DNA from: Sphingomonas panacis
GTDB lineage: Bacteria > Pseudomonadota > Alphaproteobacteria > Sphingomonadales > Sphingomonadaceae
Assembly: GCF_001717955.1 (NCBI RefSeq)
Contig: NZ_CP014168.1
Span: 1,426,001-1,490,000, forward strand
Direction of reading: 5' to 3'
Length of the DNA: 64,000 nt
The position numbers and the translations under genes were made by a program. Below are positions 54,005 to 63,599 of this stretch, piece by piece. Below the pieces are notes generated by a model, which had not been told where the DNA came from, searched no databases, and worked only from the letters and a program-made list of their open reading frames with translations. The stretch's first letter is position 1, and every line of letters starts with the position of its first letter.

Positions 54005-55174
54005 ATGTCTCGCCGCATGGCCGACAGCGAACCCCACAAGCGCCCCAAACGCCATGCCAAGGCGCTCCCTCTGCCCGATACCGTCGCGCTGGTGCTCCAG
54101 GGCGGCGGCGCGCTCGGCAGCTATCAGGCCGGCGTGATCGAGGGGCTGGCCGCGAGCGGAATCGAGATCGACTGGGTGGCGGGCATCTCGATCGGCGCGG
54201 TCAACGCAGCCCTCGTCGCGGGCAATCCGCCGGGCAAGCGGGTGGAGGCGCTGCACGCCTTCTGGAATTTGCTGACCAGCGCGCTGCCGAGCTTTCCGAT
54301 TTTCCCCAACGATCACATCCGCGAAGCGCTGCACGAATGGTCGGCCAATTTCGTGCTGGCGATGGGGGTGCCCGGCTTCTTCGCGCCGCGCGCGGTCTCG
54401 CCGATGTTCGCGGTCCCCGGCACGCCCGAGGCGCTCAGCTTCTACGACAGCCGCCAGCTCGCCGAAACGCTCGATTCGCTGGTCGACTGGGATCTGCTCA
54501 ACACCGGGCCGATGCGGCTGTCGGTCGGCGCGGTCGATCTCGAAAGCGGCAACTTCCGCTATTTCGACACGACGACCGACCGGATCGACGCGCGTCATAT
54601 CATGGCCTCGGGCGCGCTGCCGCCGGGGCTGCCCCCGGTCGAGATCGACGGGCGGTTGTGGTGGGACGGCGGGCTCGTCTCCAACACCCCGCTCAGCCAT
54701 GTGCTCGACAACCAGAGTTCCGACCTGCTCGTCTTCCAGCTCGATCTGTTCGCCGCCGCTGCCGAGCGCCCGCGCACGATCATGGACGTGATGGCGCGCG
54801 AGAAGGAGATCCGCTTCTCCAGCCGCACGCGTCAGGTGTCCGACGTGCTGCTGCGGATCCGCAAGGACCGCGAACTCGCGCGCAAGGTGCTCGCCAAGCT
54901 GCCCGCGAGCCTCGCCGACGATCCCGATGTGGCCGCGCTGGCGGCGCGCTCGCGCGAGGATGCGGTCAACCTCGTCCAGCTCATCTACCGCGCCAATGCG
55001 TGGGAGGGCGGTTCGCGCGACTATGAATTCTCGGCGCGCACGATGGAGGAACATTGGCGCGCCGGGCTGGAGGCCGTCCACGAGACGATGGCCAACGCGC
55101 AGCTCGTCGCCGAGAATATCGAGACCGGCAAGAGCGCGGCGTTCGACCTGACGGTCGATCCGGCAAACCCCTGA
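54005..55174 (+). CDS. Patatin-like phospholipase (DUF3734 type)
   Basis: The 389-residue product has the oxyanion motif LQGGGALGSYQAG (31-43), the nucleophile in GISIG (Ser62) and the dyad Asp221 in DGGLVSN. The C-terminal half matches DUF3734 (around residue 280 on). The enzyme probably hydrolyses fatty acyl esters. Alternative starts at 54017 and upstream TTG 53981 exist, and no strong ribosome binding site distinguishes them. It lies 25 bases before the hydroxybutyrate dehydrogenase gene, so the two may be co-transcribed. Confidence 0.88.
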   Translation: MSRRMADSEPHKRPKRHAKALPLPDTVALVLQGGGALGSYQAGVIEGLAASGIEIDWVAGISIGAVNAALVAGNPPGKRVEALHAFWNLLTSALPSFPIFPNDHIREALHEWSANFVLAMGVPGFFAPRAVSPMFAVPGTPEALSFYDSRQLAETLDSLVDWDLLNTGPMRLSVGAVDLESGNFRYFDTTTDRIDARHIMASGALPPGLPPVEIDGRLWWDGGLVSNTPLSHVLDNQSSDLLVFQLDLFAAAAERPRTIMDVMAREKEIRFSSRTRQVSDVLLRIRKDRELARKVLAKLPASLADDPDVAALAARSREDAVNLVQLIYRANAWEGGSRDYEFSARTMEEHWRAGLEAVHETMANAQLVAENIETGKSAAFDLTVDPANP

Positions 55175-55199
55175 CCCCCACCCAAACGGAGAAAACCGC

Positions 55200-55985
55200 A
55201 TGTTCCTCAAGGGCAGATCCGCGATCGTCACCGGTTCCACCTCGGGCATCGGCCTCGCTTATGCGAAGGCGTTCGCGAGCGAGGGCGCCAGCGTCGTCAT
55301 CAACGGCTTCGGCGACGCCGCCGACATCGAGAAGGAACGCGCCGCACTGGCGGCGACCAGCGGCGCCAAGGCGCTCTACGACGCCGCCGACATGACCAAG
55401 CCCGATGAGATCGCCGCGATGGTCCAGCGCTGCCACGCCGAACTCGGCGGGCCGGACATCATCGTCAACAACGCCGGTATCCAGTTCGTCGCCCCGATCG
55501 AGGATTTTCCGGTCGAGAAATGGGACGCGATCATCGCGATCAACCTGTCCTCCGCCTTCCACATGATGCGCGCCGCGGTGCCGCTGATGAAGGCCGCGAA
55601 ATGGGGCCGGATCATCTCGACCGCGTCGGCGCACTCGCTCGTCGCCAGCCCCGCCAAATCGGCCTATGTCACCGCCAAGCACGGCCTCGCCGGCCTCACC
55701 AAGACGATCGCCCTGGAAACCGCGACCTTCGGCATCACCGTCAACGCCATCTCGCCGGGCTATGTCTGGACGCCGCTCGTCGAAAAGCAGATCCCCGACA
55801 CGATGACGGCGCGCAACATGACGCGCGAGCAGGTGATGAACGACGTCCTGCTCGACGCGCAGCCAACCAAGGAATTCGTCACCGTCGACCAGGTCGCCGC
55901 GCTCGCGCTGTACCTGTGCCGCGACGAGGCGAAGTCGATCACCGGCGCGAACCTGTCAGTCGATGGCGGCTGGACGGCGGCCTGA
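55200..55985 (+). CDS. bdhA: 3-hydroxybutyrate dehydrogenase
   Basis: Short-chain dehydrogenase of 261 residues that interconverts 3-hydroxybutyrate and acetoacetate. TGSTSGIG (11-18) binds NAD, NNAGIQFVAPIEDFP is a signature of bacterial BDH, and the catalytic Tyr156 and Lys160 lie in SAYVTAKHG. The closing NLSVDGGWTAA is typical. Together with phaC and the phasin in this window it supports polyhydroxybutyrate turnover. Confidence 0.9.
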   Translation: MFLKGRSAIVTGSTSGIGLAYAKAFASEGASVVINGFGDAADIEKERAALAATSGAKALYDAADMTKPDEIAAMVQRCHAELGGPDIIVNNAGIQFVAPIEDFPVEKWDAIIAINLSSAFHMMRAAVPLMKAAKWGRIISTASAHSLVASPAKSAYVTAKHGLAGLTKTIALETATFGITVNAISPGYVWTPLVEKQIPDTMTARNMTREQVMNDVLLDAQPTKEFVTVDQVAALALYLCRDEAKSITGANLSVDGGWTAA

Positions 55986-56026
55986 GGCTTCGGGCGAACA
56001 CATACTCAACCCCGTTCGTCTAAAAC

Positions 56027-56175
56027 CCCGTTCGTCCCGAGCGCAGTCGAGGGACATGCCCGGAGCGCTACGCTCCGGGCATGTCCGGGGCGCAGGTGCC
56101 TCGACTGCGCTCGGCACGAACGGACGGGCTGGAATAAGACCCGCTCGTGCTGAGCCTGTCGAAGCACGCGCCCCA
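56027..56175. repeat. Family B repeat cluster
   Basis: A full element (56027-56123) opens with cccgttcgtcccgagcgcag and closes with ctgcgctcggcacgaacgg. Its centre contains a nested palindrome acatgcccggagcg-cta-cgctccgggcatgt with 14 paired bases. A half element (about 56142-56175) reads cgctcgtgctgagcctgtcg plus aagcacgc. It fills the gap between the bdhA and sensor-kinase gene ends. Confidence 0.85.
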
Positions 56176-56190
56176 ACCGCCGCGCCCACA

Positions 56191-57732
56191 TCACCGCACC
56201 AGCACCACCTCGAAACACGCGCCTCGCTCCATCGACGCCACCGCGATCGTCCCCCCGCTCGCCGCCAGCAGCGATCGCGCGATGGCGAGCCCCAGCCCGG
56301 TGCCGCCCGCCTCGCGCCGGCCGGTGAAGAACGGCGCGAAAATCCGTTCGCGATCCGCGGGCGCGATGCCGGGGCCGTCGTCCGCAACCGCGATCCGCAC
56401 CACGTCACCCGCCACGATGCCGATCGTCACCGCAGCCGCCCCGGCCTGGCGGCTGTTCTCCAGCATCGTCTCCAGCACCGTCTCGATCACCTCGGGCGTG
56501 ATTCGCGCCACCGCGCGGTCCGCGCCTTCGATCGTCACCGCGAACCCGTCCGAGCGGAACGAATCGGCCACCCGCCGCGCCGCCGCGACGATATCGGCGC
56601 TCGCCCCGGCATCGATCGTCACCATGTCGGCGCGGGCGAGGTCGAGCAGCCGTTGGACCAGCCGCTGCAACCGCTCGGCATCGGCGGCGGCGTTGGCGAG
56701 GAAGCGCGCGCGGTCTTCCGGCGTCATCGTGCCGCCATGCTCGTCGAGCAGTTCGAGCGCACCGCGAATCCCCGCGATCGGCGTCTTGAACTCATGGCTC
56801 ACGGCGGCGGCGAAATCGCGCAGGTAGCGCGAGCGCCGCTCGATCCGCGCCGCCATGCTGCGGAACGTGTCGTAAAGCTGCGCGATCTCGATCGCGGCGG
56901 TGACCGGCGTCTCGGGCATCTCGACATGCCCGAGCGCAACCCCCTCGCTGGCGCGCGCGAGCTGGTCGATCGGCCGCGCGATGCCGCGCGACAGCAGCCC
57001 GGCCAGCACCAGCAGCGTCGCGAGGATCAGCCCGATGCCGATCAGGATCGCCGCCGCATCCTGATACAGCCCGACGAACAGCCCGCGCGGGGTGCGCGAC
57101 AGCAGCACCACGCCGATCACGCGCCCGCCGAACAGCACCGGCCGGGCATGATGCACGCGGATCGCATAGGCGCGGCTCAGCACCGCCAGCCAGCGCGCTT
57201 GCCCGCGCGCGCGCAGCACCGTGACCGCGCGGCCGGCGAGCGCCGCGCGCACCTCGCTCAGCGCGGCATAGCGCCGCCCCACGTCGCTTCGCCCCAGCAC
57301 GACCACGCCGCGCGCGTCGAGCAGGCGGGTCGCGGTCAGCGTCACCGCCGCCGCGTCGCTCGCGATCGGCAGGATCGCGCGCGCCGCCCGCGCCGCGCGG
57401 GAATCGGGCGCGAACCGCCCACTGGGCGCCCGCTGCTCCGGCAGGATCGGCATCGTCCGCAAGTCGATTCGCGGCGGCTCGGGCGCGAGCCGGCGCGGGG
57501 CGGGGTCGGGGGCGCCCGCGCCCCACGCCGCCTTGTACGCCGCGCCGAGCACCGCGCCCTGCGCGATCAGCTCCGCCTCGGTCTGCTGGACGATGGTGTT
57601 CTCGTACACGCGCAGGAACAGCGCGGCGACGCCGGGCAGCGCCGCCACGAACAGCAACGTGCCGAACAGGATCGTGCGGATTCGCAGTGCCGGCCAGTGG
57701 CGCTTGGCGACGCGCTTGATCGCTGCGATCAA
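56191..57732 (-). CDS. Two-component sensor histidine kinase (HAMP, His-Asp type)
   Basis: Membrane sensor of 513 residues with a helix near the N terminus (about 18-38), a periplasmic region of about 190 residues, a second helix (about 230-255), HAMP, dimerisation domain and ATPase. The phospho-acceptor His313 is in VSHEFKTPIAG; DNGxG-type motifs DDGPGIAP and GTGLGLAI are intact. The start is a TTG overlapping the regulator stop (TTGA). The signal sensed is unknown. Confidence 0.9.
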   Translation of the reverse strand: MIAAIKRVAKRHWPALRIRTILFGTLLFVAALPGVAALFLRVYENTIVQQTEAELIAQGAVLGAAYKAAWGAGAPDPAPRRLAPEPPRIDLRTMPILPEQRAPSGRFAPDSRAARAARAILPIASDAAAVTLTATRLLDARGVVVLGRSDVGRRYAALSEVRAALAGRAVTVLRARGQARWLAVLSRAYAIRVHHARPVLFGGRVIGVVLLSRTPRGLFVGLYQDAAAILIGIGLILATLLVLAGLLSRGIARPIDQLARASEGVALGHVEMPETPVTAAIEIAQLYDTFRSMAARIERRSRYLRDFAAAVSHEFKTPIAGIRGALELLDEHGGTMTPEDRARFLANAAADAERLQRLVQRLLDLARADMVTIDAGASADIVAAARRVADSFRSDGFAVTIEGADRAVARITPEVIETVLETMLENSRQAGAAAVTIGIVAGDVVRIAVADDGPGIAPADRERIFAPFFTGRREAGGTGLGLAIARSLLAASGGTIAVASMERGACFEVVLVR

Positions 57733-58415
57733 CAGCCGCCGATCCGGTAGCCGATCCCAGCGCGAGTCTCGATCAGGTCCGCGCCCGGCGGAAATTTGGC
57801 GCGCACGTTGCGGACGTGGCTGTCGATCGTTCGGTCGGTGATCGCGAAGCCGGGGCCGTGCAGCCGGTCGATGATTCGGTCGCGGCTGAACACCCGCCCC
57901 GGCATCGCCGCGAGCAGCGCGAGCAGCTCGAACTCGGTCGCGGTCAGCCCGACCGGCGCACCGTCCCAGCGCGCCTCCCACCCTTCGGGGTCGAGCGACA
58001 GCCGCCCGTGCGCGATCCGCGCCGGAGTCGGCACCGGCAACGCGCCACGCTTGAGGATCGCGCCGACCCGCGCCACGACTTCGCGCGGGGAGAACGGCTT
58101 GACGACATAATCGTCGCCGCCGATCTCGATGCCGACGATCCGGTCGATCTCGTCGTCGCGCGAGGACAGGAACAGGATCGGCAGCGCGGCCTGCTCGGGC
58201 GGCCCGGCGCGCAGCCGGCGGCACAGCTCAAGCCCGTCGAGCCGCGGCATGGTGATGTCGAGCACGACGAGATCGGGCAGCCGCCGCGCGATCGCCACCA
58301 GCGCCGCTTCGCCATCGGCGGCTTCCTCGGCGGTCATCCCCGCCTTGCCGAGCGCGAAGCTCAGCAGGTCGCGGATATGTGGATCATCGTCGACGATGAG
58401 GATGTGGCGGGTCAT
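57729..58415 (-). CDS. OmpR-family response regulator
   Basis: The 228-residue regulator has a receiver domain (DDD at 9-11, phospho-acceptor Asp53 in LVVLDITMPRLDG, Lys in VVKPFSPRE) and a winged-helix DNA-binding domain ending in GIGYRIGGC. The kinase is encoded directly downstream with a TTGA overlap. The start at 58415 gives MTRHILIVDDD; ATG 58424 is an alternative. Confidence 0.92.
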   Translation of the reverse strand: MTRHILIVDDDPHIRDLLSFALGKAGMTAEEAADGEAALVAIARRLPDLVVLDITMPRLDGLELCRRLRAGPPEQAALPILFLSSRDDEIDRIVGIEIGGDDYVVKPFSPREVVARVGAILKRGALPVPTPARIAHGRLSLDPEGWEARWDGAPVGLTATEFELLALLAAMPGRVFSRDRIIDRLHGPGFAITDRTIDSHVRNVRAKFPPGADLIETRAGIGYRIGGC

Positions 58416-58531
58416 GTGCGGCATGATCGGGGTCCGGGTGGTGGCGGTCAACCACGCTGATGCCGCGCCCGCGTCAAGCGATGGTCCGCCGCGCGTGGAG
58501 AAACCGTGCAGGCCCACATCATCGCCCGGGC

Positions 58532-60325
58532 CTAGGCCGGGACGCCGACCGGGTCCGCCCCCACCGCGCGCTCGGTACGGTTCCGCCCCAGCGCCTTCGC
58601 GCGGTACAGCGCATCGTCGGCGCGGCTGAACAGCGCATCCACCGAAAGGTCGCGGCGCAGCGGCATCACCCCAGCGCTCATCGTGATCGAGAAGCTGTCG
58701 TGCGGCGCCGGGATCATCGTCTGGGCAAGCGAGACGCGCAGCCGGTCGCAGATCGCCACCGCCGCCGCCGTGCCGCGCCCGGCGAACAGGATCGCGAACT
58801 CCTCGCCGCCGATCCGCCCGACCGCATCGTCAGCGCGCAGATTGGCGCGCAGCAGGTCGGCGAGCACGAGCAAAGCGGTATCGCCGGTGGCGTGGCCATG
58901 CACGTCGTTGACCATCTTGAAATAATCGAGATCGATCAGCGCCAGCGTACCGGGCTGGTCCTCGCCCCGCAGCCGCTCCTCGACCCGGCGGCGGAAGGCG
59001 GTGCGGTTGAGCAGCCCGGTCAGCGGATCGGTCGCGGCGGCGTGTTCCAGCTCGGCTTCGCGCTGCTTGCGGCCCTCGAGATCGCGCAGGATGCACACGA
59101 TCGCGCTGGGCCGGCCGTCCGCGTCGGTCACGACGCGGCTGTTGCCTTCGAACCAGCTCACCGTCCCGTCCGCCTTGACCGCGCGGAACTCGAAGGCATG
59201 GCTGCGCTCGGGCGTGGCGAGCCCGGCCTGGTAGACCGCGCGCACGCGTGCGCGGTCCTCCGGGTAGATCAGCTCGGCTATGCTGGTGCCGATCAGCGCC
59301 TCGGGTTCGTACAAGGCGATCTCGCGCGCTGCGGGCGAGACGAAGCGCACGATGCCGTTGGGGTCGAAGGTCAGGATGATGTCGGTCGCATTGTCGGCGA
59401 GCAGACGGTAGCGCGCCTCGTTCTCGGCGAGCGCCCGCACCAGCGCCTCGCGCTGCACCAGTGCCGCGGCGATCGGCAGCGCGGTGATGAACAAGGTGGC
59501 CAGATAGAAATGGAAGAACTGCAGATGCAGCGCGGCGTCGCCGTGTACCAGCATCACCGGCCCATGCCCGAAACGCGTCAGCACCCCGCCGATCACCGCG
59601 ACGATCACCACGCTGACGGCGGCGCCGACTCGCTGGAATGCGAAGCTGGCGATCACGACGGGAAGGAAGGGCAGGAACAGCAGCGGCAGCGAACTCTGCC
59701 AGAACGCGCCGAACGTTACGGCGGCGACCAGCAGCGCGACCCCCGCCGCCGCCCAGGCGCGGCCCGGGCGGGCAAGCTCGGTCCAGCCGCCCTCGTCGCG
59801 CCGCACCACCAGCGCAAGCGGGGTGCCGAGCAGCAGCCCGAGCCCGTGCCCGATGATCCAGTCGGACCACATCGGCAGGAACGCGAGATGCCGCACCCCC
59901 GCCAGCAGCGCGACGCCGGCGAGGCCGCTCAGCACGGCGGCGGTGGCGCAGGCGGCGACGAACACCGGCACCGTCCCGACCGAGCGGAACAGCGAGTCGC
60001 ACACCCCCCGGCGCCGCAGCAGCGCCGCGGCGACCAAGGCTTCGCCGACATCGATCAGCGCGACCGGTATCGCGACGAGAAGGAAGCCGAACAGCGCGAA
60101 CACCATGCACACCATGCCGAGCCACGCCGCGGCCGCGATCGGCAGCCAGCGGTGCGGCGGGGTGCGGCACAGCACGGCGAGCAGCGGCCCGTTCGCGAGC
60201 CAGATCAGCGAAATGCCGTGGTTGAACCGCGTCAGCAGCGCCGCCGCCGCAGTCAGCGCCGCATAGAGGACGAACGTCCAGAAGACGGTCGTCCGCTCCG
60301 CGCGCAATCGATCGCGAAAGCCCAT
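58532..60325 (-). CDS. Diguanylate cyclase (MASE1-PAS-GGDEF)
   Basis: The 597-residue product has a MASE1-type membrane domain of about eight helices (1-285), a PAS domain (about 295-415, with FDPNGIVRFVSPAAREI) and a GGDEF domain. The active site is GGEEF at 506-510. The inhibitory I-site RxxD is RADD at 497-500, five residues before it, so the protein is probably an active, product-inhibited cyclase. It lies upstream of the two-component pair, on the same strand, but with 107 bases between them. Confidence 0.92.
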   Translation of the reverse strand: MGFRDRLRAERTTVFWTFVLYAALTAAAALLTRFNHGISLIWLANGPLLAVLCRTPPHRWLPIAAAAWLGMVCMVFALFGFLLVAIPVALIDVGEALVAAALLRRRGVCDSLFRSVGTVPVFVAACATAAVLSGLAGVALLAGVRHLAFLPMWSDWIIGHGLGLLLGTPLALVVRRDEGGWTELARPGRAWAAAGVALLVAAVTFGAFWQSSLPLLFLPFLPVVIASFAFQRVGAAVSVVIVAVIGGVLTRFGHGPVMLVHGDAALHLQFFHFYLATLFITALPIAAALVQREALVRALAENEARYRLLADNATDIILTFDPNGIVRFVSPAAREIALYEPEALIGTSIAELIYPEDRARVRAVYQAGLATPERSHAFEFRAVKADGTVSWFEGNSRVVTDADGRPSAIVCILRDLEGRKQREAELEHAAATDPLTGLLNRTAFRRRVEERLRGEDQPGTLALIDLDYFKMVNDVHGHATGDTALLVLADLLRANLRADDAVGRIGGEEFAILFAGRGTAAAVAICDRLRVSLAQTMIPAPHDSFSITMSAGVMPLRRDLSVDALFSRADDALYRAKALGRNRTERAVGADPVGVPA

Positions 60326-60392
60326 AAGTGCTTTATAACACAGGCGCCTTGAGACGCGATCGTGAATCGCGAGCGCCCGGAGTGTGCGCGAT

Positions 60393-61598
60393 TCAGCCGG
60401 TGCGGGCCGGCGTGTTGACGCCCATGCTTTGCAGGTAGCGCTTCACGTTGCGCGCGGCCTGGCGCAGCCGTTGCTCGTTCTCGACCATCGCGATCCGCAC
60501 GAACCCCTCGCCATTCTCGCCGTAGCCGACGCCGGGCGCGACCGCGACCTTGGCGTGGGTCAGCAATTGCTTGGAGAATTCGAGGCTGCCGAGATGCTTG
60601 AGCGCGGGCGGCAGCGGCGCCCACGCGAACATGCTCGCGGGCGGGGCGGGGATGTCCCAGCCGGCGCGCCCGAAGCTCTCGACCAGCACGTCGCGGCGCT
60701 TGTGGTACAGCGCGCGATTGGCCGCGACGATATCCTGCGGGCCGTTGAGCGCCGCGCATGCCGCCGCCTGGATCGGCGTGAACGCGCCGTAATCGAGGTA
60801 CGATTTCACCCGAGTCATCGCCGCGATCAGCTTGGCATTGCCCACCGCGAAGCCGATCCGCCAGCCCGCCATCGAATAGGTCTTGCTGAGCGAGGTGAAC
60901 TCGATCGCGACGTCCTTCGCGCCCTTGACCTGGAGGATCGAGACGGTCGGCTTGCCGTCGTAATACAGCTCCGAATAGGCGAGGTCGGAGATGATCCAGA
61001 CGCTGTTCTCCTTCGCCCACGCCACCAGCCGCTCGTAGAAGGCGAGATCGACCGTCTCGGCGGTCGGGTTCGACGGATAGTTGACGACGAGGATCGACGG
61101 GCGCGGCACCGTGAAGGCGATCGCGCGCTCCAGGCTTTCGAAATAGTGTTCGTCGGGCGTGGTCGGCACCGCGCGGATCGTCGCGCCGGCGATGATGAAG
61201 CCGAATGTGTGGATCGGGTAGGACGGGTTGGGGGCGAGCACGACATCGCCCGGCGCGGTGATCGCGGTGGCGAGGCTGGCGAGCCCCTCCTTCGATCCCA
61301 TCGTCACGACCACCTCGGTCTCGGGATCGACCTCGACGCCGAAGCGGCGACCGTAATAATTCGCCTGCGCGCGGCGCAGGCCCGGAATGCCCTTCGACTG
61401 CGAATAGCCATGCGCGCCCGGCTTGCTCGCCACTTCGCAGAGCTTCTCGATGACGTGCGGCGGCGGCGGCAGATCGGGATTGCCCATGCCGAGATCGATG
61501 ATGTCCTCGCCGCCGGCGCGCGCTTCGGCCCGCATCGCGTTCACTTCGGCGATGATGTAGGGCGGCAGGCGCTTCATGCGGTAGAATTCGTCGGACAC
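60393..61598 (-). CDS. Alanine-type aminotransferase (AlaA/AlaC-like)
   Basis: Class I aminotransferase of 401 residues. IIDLGMGNPDLPPP near residue 33, NYPSNPTAE, ISDLAYSELYY and the Schiff-base lysine in FTSLSKTYSMAGWRIGF are all present. The family makes alanine from pyruvate or related amino acids. The GTG 61598 with ggga six bases upstream gives MSDEFYRMKRLPPY, matching the common start of the family. TTG 61610 would add four residues. It is divergent from phaC. Confidence 0.88.
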   Translation of the reverse strand: MSDEFYRMKRLPPYIIAEVNAMRAEARAGGEDIIDLGMGNPDLPPPPHVIEKLCEVASKPGAHGYSQSKGIPGLRRAQANYYGRRFGVEVDPETEVVVTMGSKEGLASLATAITAPGDVVLAPNPSYPIHTFGFIIAGATIRAVPTTPDEHYFESLERAIAFTVPRPSILVVNYPSNPTAETVDLAFYERLVAWAKENSVWIISDLAYSELYYDGKPTVSILQVKGAKDVAIEFTSLSKTYSMAGWRIGFAVGNAKLIAAMTRVKSYLDYGAFTPIQAAACAALNGPQDIVAANRALYHKRRDVLVESFGRAGWDIPAPPASMFAWAPLPPALKHLGSLEFSKQLLTHAKVAVAPGVGYGENGEGFVRIAMVENEQRLRQAARNVKRYLQSMGVNTPARTG

Positions 61599-61695
61599 AG
61601 GATTTCCCAAGGTCGCAAAGGCGCGACGGCACGCTTATAGAACCCGAACAGCCGCCGGCGAAAGCAAAACCCGCCAACGGCGAAGGAGAACGCGC

Positions 61696-63465
61696 GTGAG
61701 CGAGACCGACACCCAGCCAAAGTCCGACGCTGCTCCGATGGGCGCTGGCTTCGGCATGCCCAGTCTCGAGGACATGCAGCACTGGACTCTGATCCTCGGC
61801 CGCTTGCAGCAGATCGCGCTCGAACACGGCCTCGCCGCGATGAAGCCTGTGGAGAGCAACGCGATGCCGGCGATTCCCGGCGTCACCGATGCCGCGACGG
61901 TGGCGCGCGCGCAGGATTTCTGGCGCGACAGCATCGCTCTGTGGCAGCATCTGCTCGATCCCGCCGCGCAAGGCCCGGCGCAAAGCCCCGAACGGACCGC
62001 CGACCGCCGCTTCCGCGATTCGCGCTGGCACGAGAACCCTGTGTTCGACTGGATTCGGCAGAGCTATTTCCTGCTCTCCGATCATCTGCTGCGCGCGGTC
62101 GAGTCGATCGAGGGGGTCGAGGGCAAGCAGAAGGACCAGCTTCGCTTCGCCACGCGCGCCTTCATCGACGCGATGAGCCCGAGCAACTTCCCCACCACCA
62201 ACCCGCAGGTGCTGGAGAAGACGATCGAGACGCGCGGCGAGAATCTCGTCAAGGGCTTGCAGAACATGCTCGCCGACATCGCGAAGGGGCAGATGACCCA
62301 GGTCGCGCCGGGCGCGTTCGAGCTTGGCCGCAACCTCGCCGTCACCCCCGGCAAGGTGATCCACCGCACGCCACTCTACGAGCTGATCCAGTACGCGCCG
62401 ACCACGCCCAATGTGCTCAAGACGCCGATCGTGATCTTCCCGCCGTGGATCAACCGCTTCTACATCCTCGATCTCACGCCCGAGAAGAGCTTCGTGCGCT
62501 GGGCGGTCGATCAGGGCATCACCGTGTTCATGGTGTCGTGGAAATCGGCCGACGCCAGCATGAAGGACGTGGTGTGGGACGATTATGTCGCCGCGCAGAT
62601 CGATGCGGTCGAGGCGATTCGCGCCGCGCTCAAGGTCGAACGGGTCCATGCGATCGGCTATTGCGTGGCGGGCACCACGCTCGCCGCCACGCTCGCGGTG
62701 CTGGCGGCGCGGGGCCAGGCCGATATCGTCGCGAGCGCGACCTTCTTCACGGCCCAGGTCGATTTCGCCGATGCGGGCGAATTGCTCCACTTCGTCGACG
62801 ATACCCAGCTCGCGATGTTCAAGGACCTGACGCCGGACGGCTATCTCGACGGGCGCTACATGGCGGCGACCTTCAACCTGCTGCGCGGGCGCGACCTGAT
62901 CTGGAACTATGTCACCAACAATTATCTGCTCGGCAATGATTACGCGCCGTTCGACCTGCTCCACTGGAACAGCGACACCACCAACCTGCCGGCGAAATGG
63001 CATCTGAGCTACCTGACCGATCTGTACCGCGACAATCGGCTCGCCACCCCCGGCGCGCTGAGCGTGGGCGGCACGCCGATCGATCTCGGTCTGATCGAGA
63101 CGCCCGCCTACGTACAGGCAGGCCGCGAGGACCATATCGCGCCCGCGGAAAGCGTGTGGAAGATGACCGGGCATCTCAACGGGCCGATTCGCTTCGTGCT
63201 GGCCGGATCGGGGCATATCGCCGGCGTGGTCAACCACCCCGATGCGAACAAATACCAATATTGGAGCGGCGCGGAACCAAAGGGCACGCTGGAGGATTTC
63301 CTCGCCGCGGCGCACGAAACCAAGGGTAGCTGGTGGCCCGACTGGGCCGCGTGGCTTCGCGCGATAGATCCCGCGACGGTACGCGCGACCGGGCCACGCA
63401 AACCGGGTGCGGGAAGCGCGAAGGCGCTCGAAGACGCGCCGGGTCGTTACGTGCGCGAAAGGTAA
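61696..63465 (+). CDS. phaC: Class I poly(3-hydroxyalkanoate) synthase
   Basis: Polymerises 3-hydroxyacyl-CoA into storage polyester granules. The 589-residue product has the nucleophile cysteine in GYCVAGTT (Cys323), FPPWINRFYILDLTPEKSF, and the later Asp and His in GREDHIAP and GSGHIAGVVN. The C terminus SWWPDWAAWL is typical of class I enzymes. The start is a GTG seven bases after gaaggag. The gene is followed by a promoter-bearing region and the phasin gene. Confidence 0.96.
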   Translation: MSETDTQPKSDAAPMGAGFGMPSLEDMQHWTLILGRLQQIALEHGLAAMKPVESNAMPAIPGVTDAATVARAQDFWRDSIALWQHLLDPAAQGPAQSPERTADRRFRDSRWHENPVFDWIRQSYFLLSDHLLRAVESIEGVEGKQKDQLRFATRAFIDAMSPSNFPTTNPQVLEKTIETRGENLVKGLQNMLADIAKGQMTQVAPGAFELGRNLAVTPGKVIHRTPLYELIQYAPTTPNVLKTPIVIFPPWINRFYILDLTPEKSFVRWAVDQGITVFMVSWKSADASMKDVVWDDYVAAQIDAVEAIRAALKVERVHAIGYCVAGTTLAATLAVLAARGQADIVASATFFTAQVDFADAGELLHFVDDTQLAMFKDLTPDGYLDGRYMAATFNLLRGRDLIWNYVTNNYLLGNDYAPFDLLHWNSDTTNLPAKWHLSYLTDLYRDNRLATPGALSVGGTPIDLGLIETPAYVQAGREDHIAPAESVWKMTGHLNGPIRFVLAGSGHIAGVVNHPDANKYQYWSGAEPKGTLEDFLAAAHETKGSWWPDWAAWLRAIDPATVRATGPRKPGAGSAKALEDAPGRYVRER

Positions 63466-63520
63466 AGCGCCTCCGATTTGTCTGTGTTATCGTAATGAAC
63501 ATTGCAGCATGACAGTCATG

Positions 63521-63531
63521 TTGCACTGCAA
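63521..63531. promoter_or_regulatory. TGCA-rich palindrome, candidate PhaR site
   Basis: ttgca-c-tgcaa, directly upstream of the phasin -35 box. A related ttgcatggcagcaa lies at 63567-63580, across and after the -10 box. PhaR-type repressors of phasin genes bind TGC/GCA-rich palindromes in other PHA producers, so these are candidates for phasin autoregulation. phaR itself is not in the window. Confidence 0.45.
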
Positions 63532-63539
63532 CAAACTTC

Positions 63540-63568
63540 TTGCGATCTTCGGCCAACTTGTCTATATT
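63540..63568 (+). promoter_or_regulatory. Sigma-70-type promoter of the phasin gene
   Basis: -35 TTGCGA (63540-63545), a 17-base spacer and -10 TATATT (63563-63568), followed by an aggaga ribosome binding site and the ATG at 63600. It is the clearest promoter in the window. Confidence 0.65.
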
Positions 63569-63599
63569 GCATGGCAGCAAAACGGCAGGAGACGTTGAT

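Noticed and set aside
52385..55249. Minus-strand open frame of 954 codons through rlmH, envC and patatin
   Set aside because: Antisense to three real genes and rich in Arg, Gly and Asp repeats without domains.
56191..58224. Joining the sensor kinase and the regulator into one protein
   Set aside because: The regulator has its own start and stop; the kinase frame is open upstream only by chance, and the TTG overlapping the TGA fits coupled genes.
60355..60371. Small hairpin cgcgat..atcgcg between the cyclase and aminotransferase genes
   Set aside because: Only six pairs and no T tract; too weak to call a terminator.
60253..63315. Minus-strand frame of 1020 codons across phaC
   Set aside because: It overlaps two confident genes, phaC on the other strand and the aminotransferase in another frame, and shows no protein-like features.
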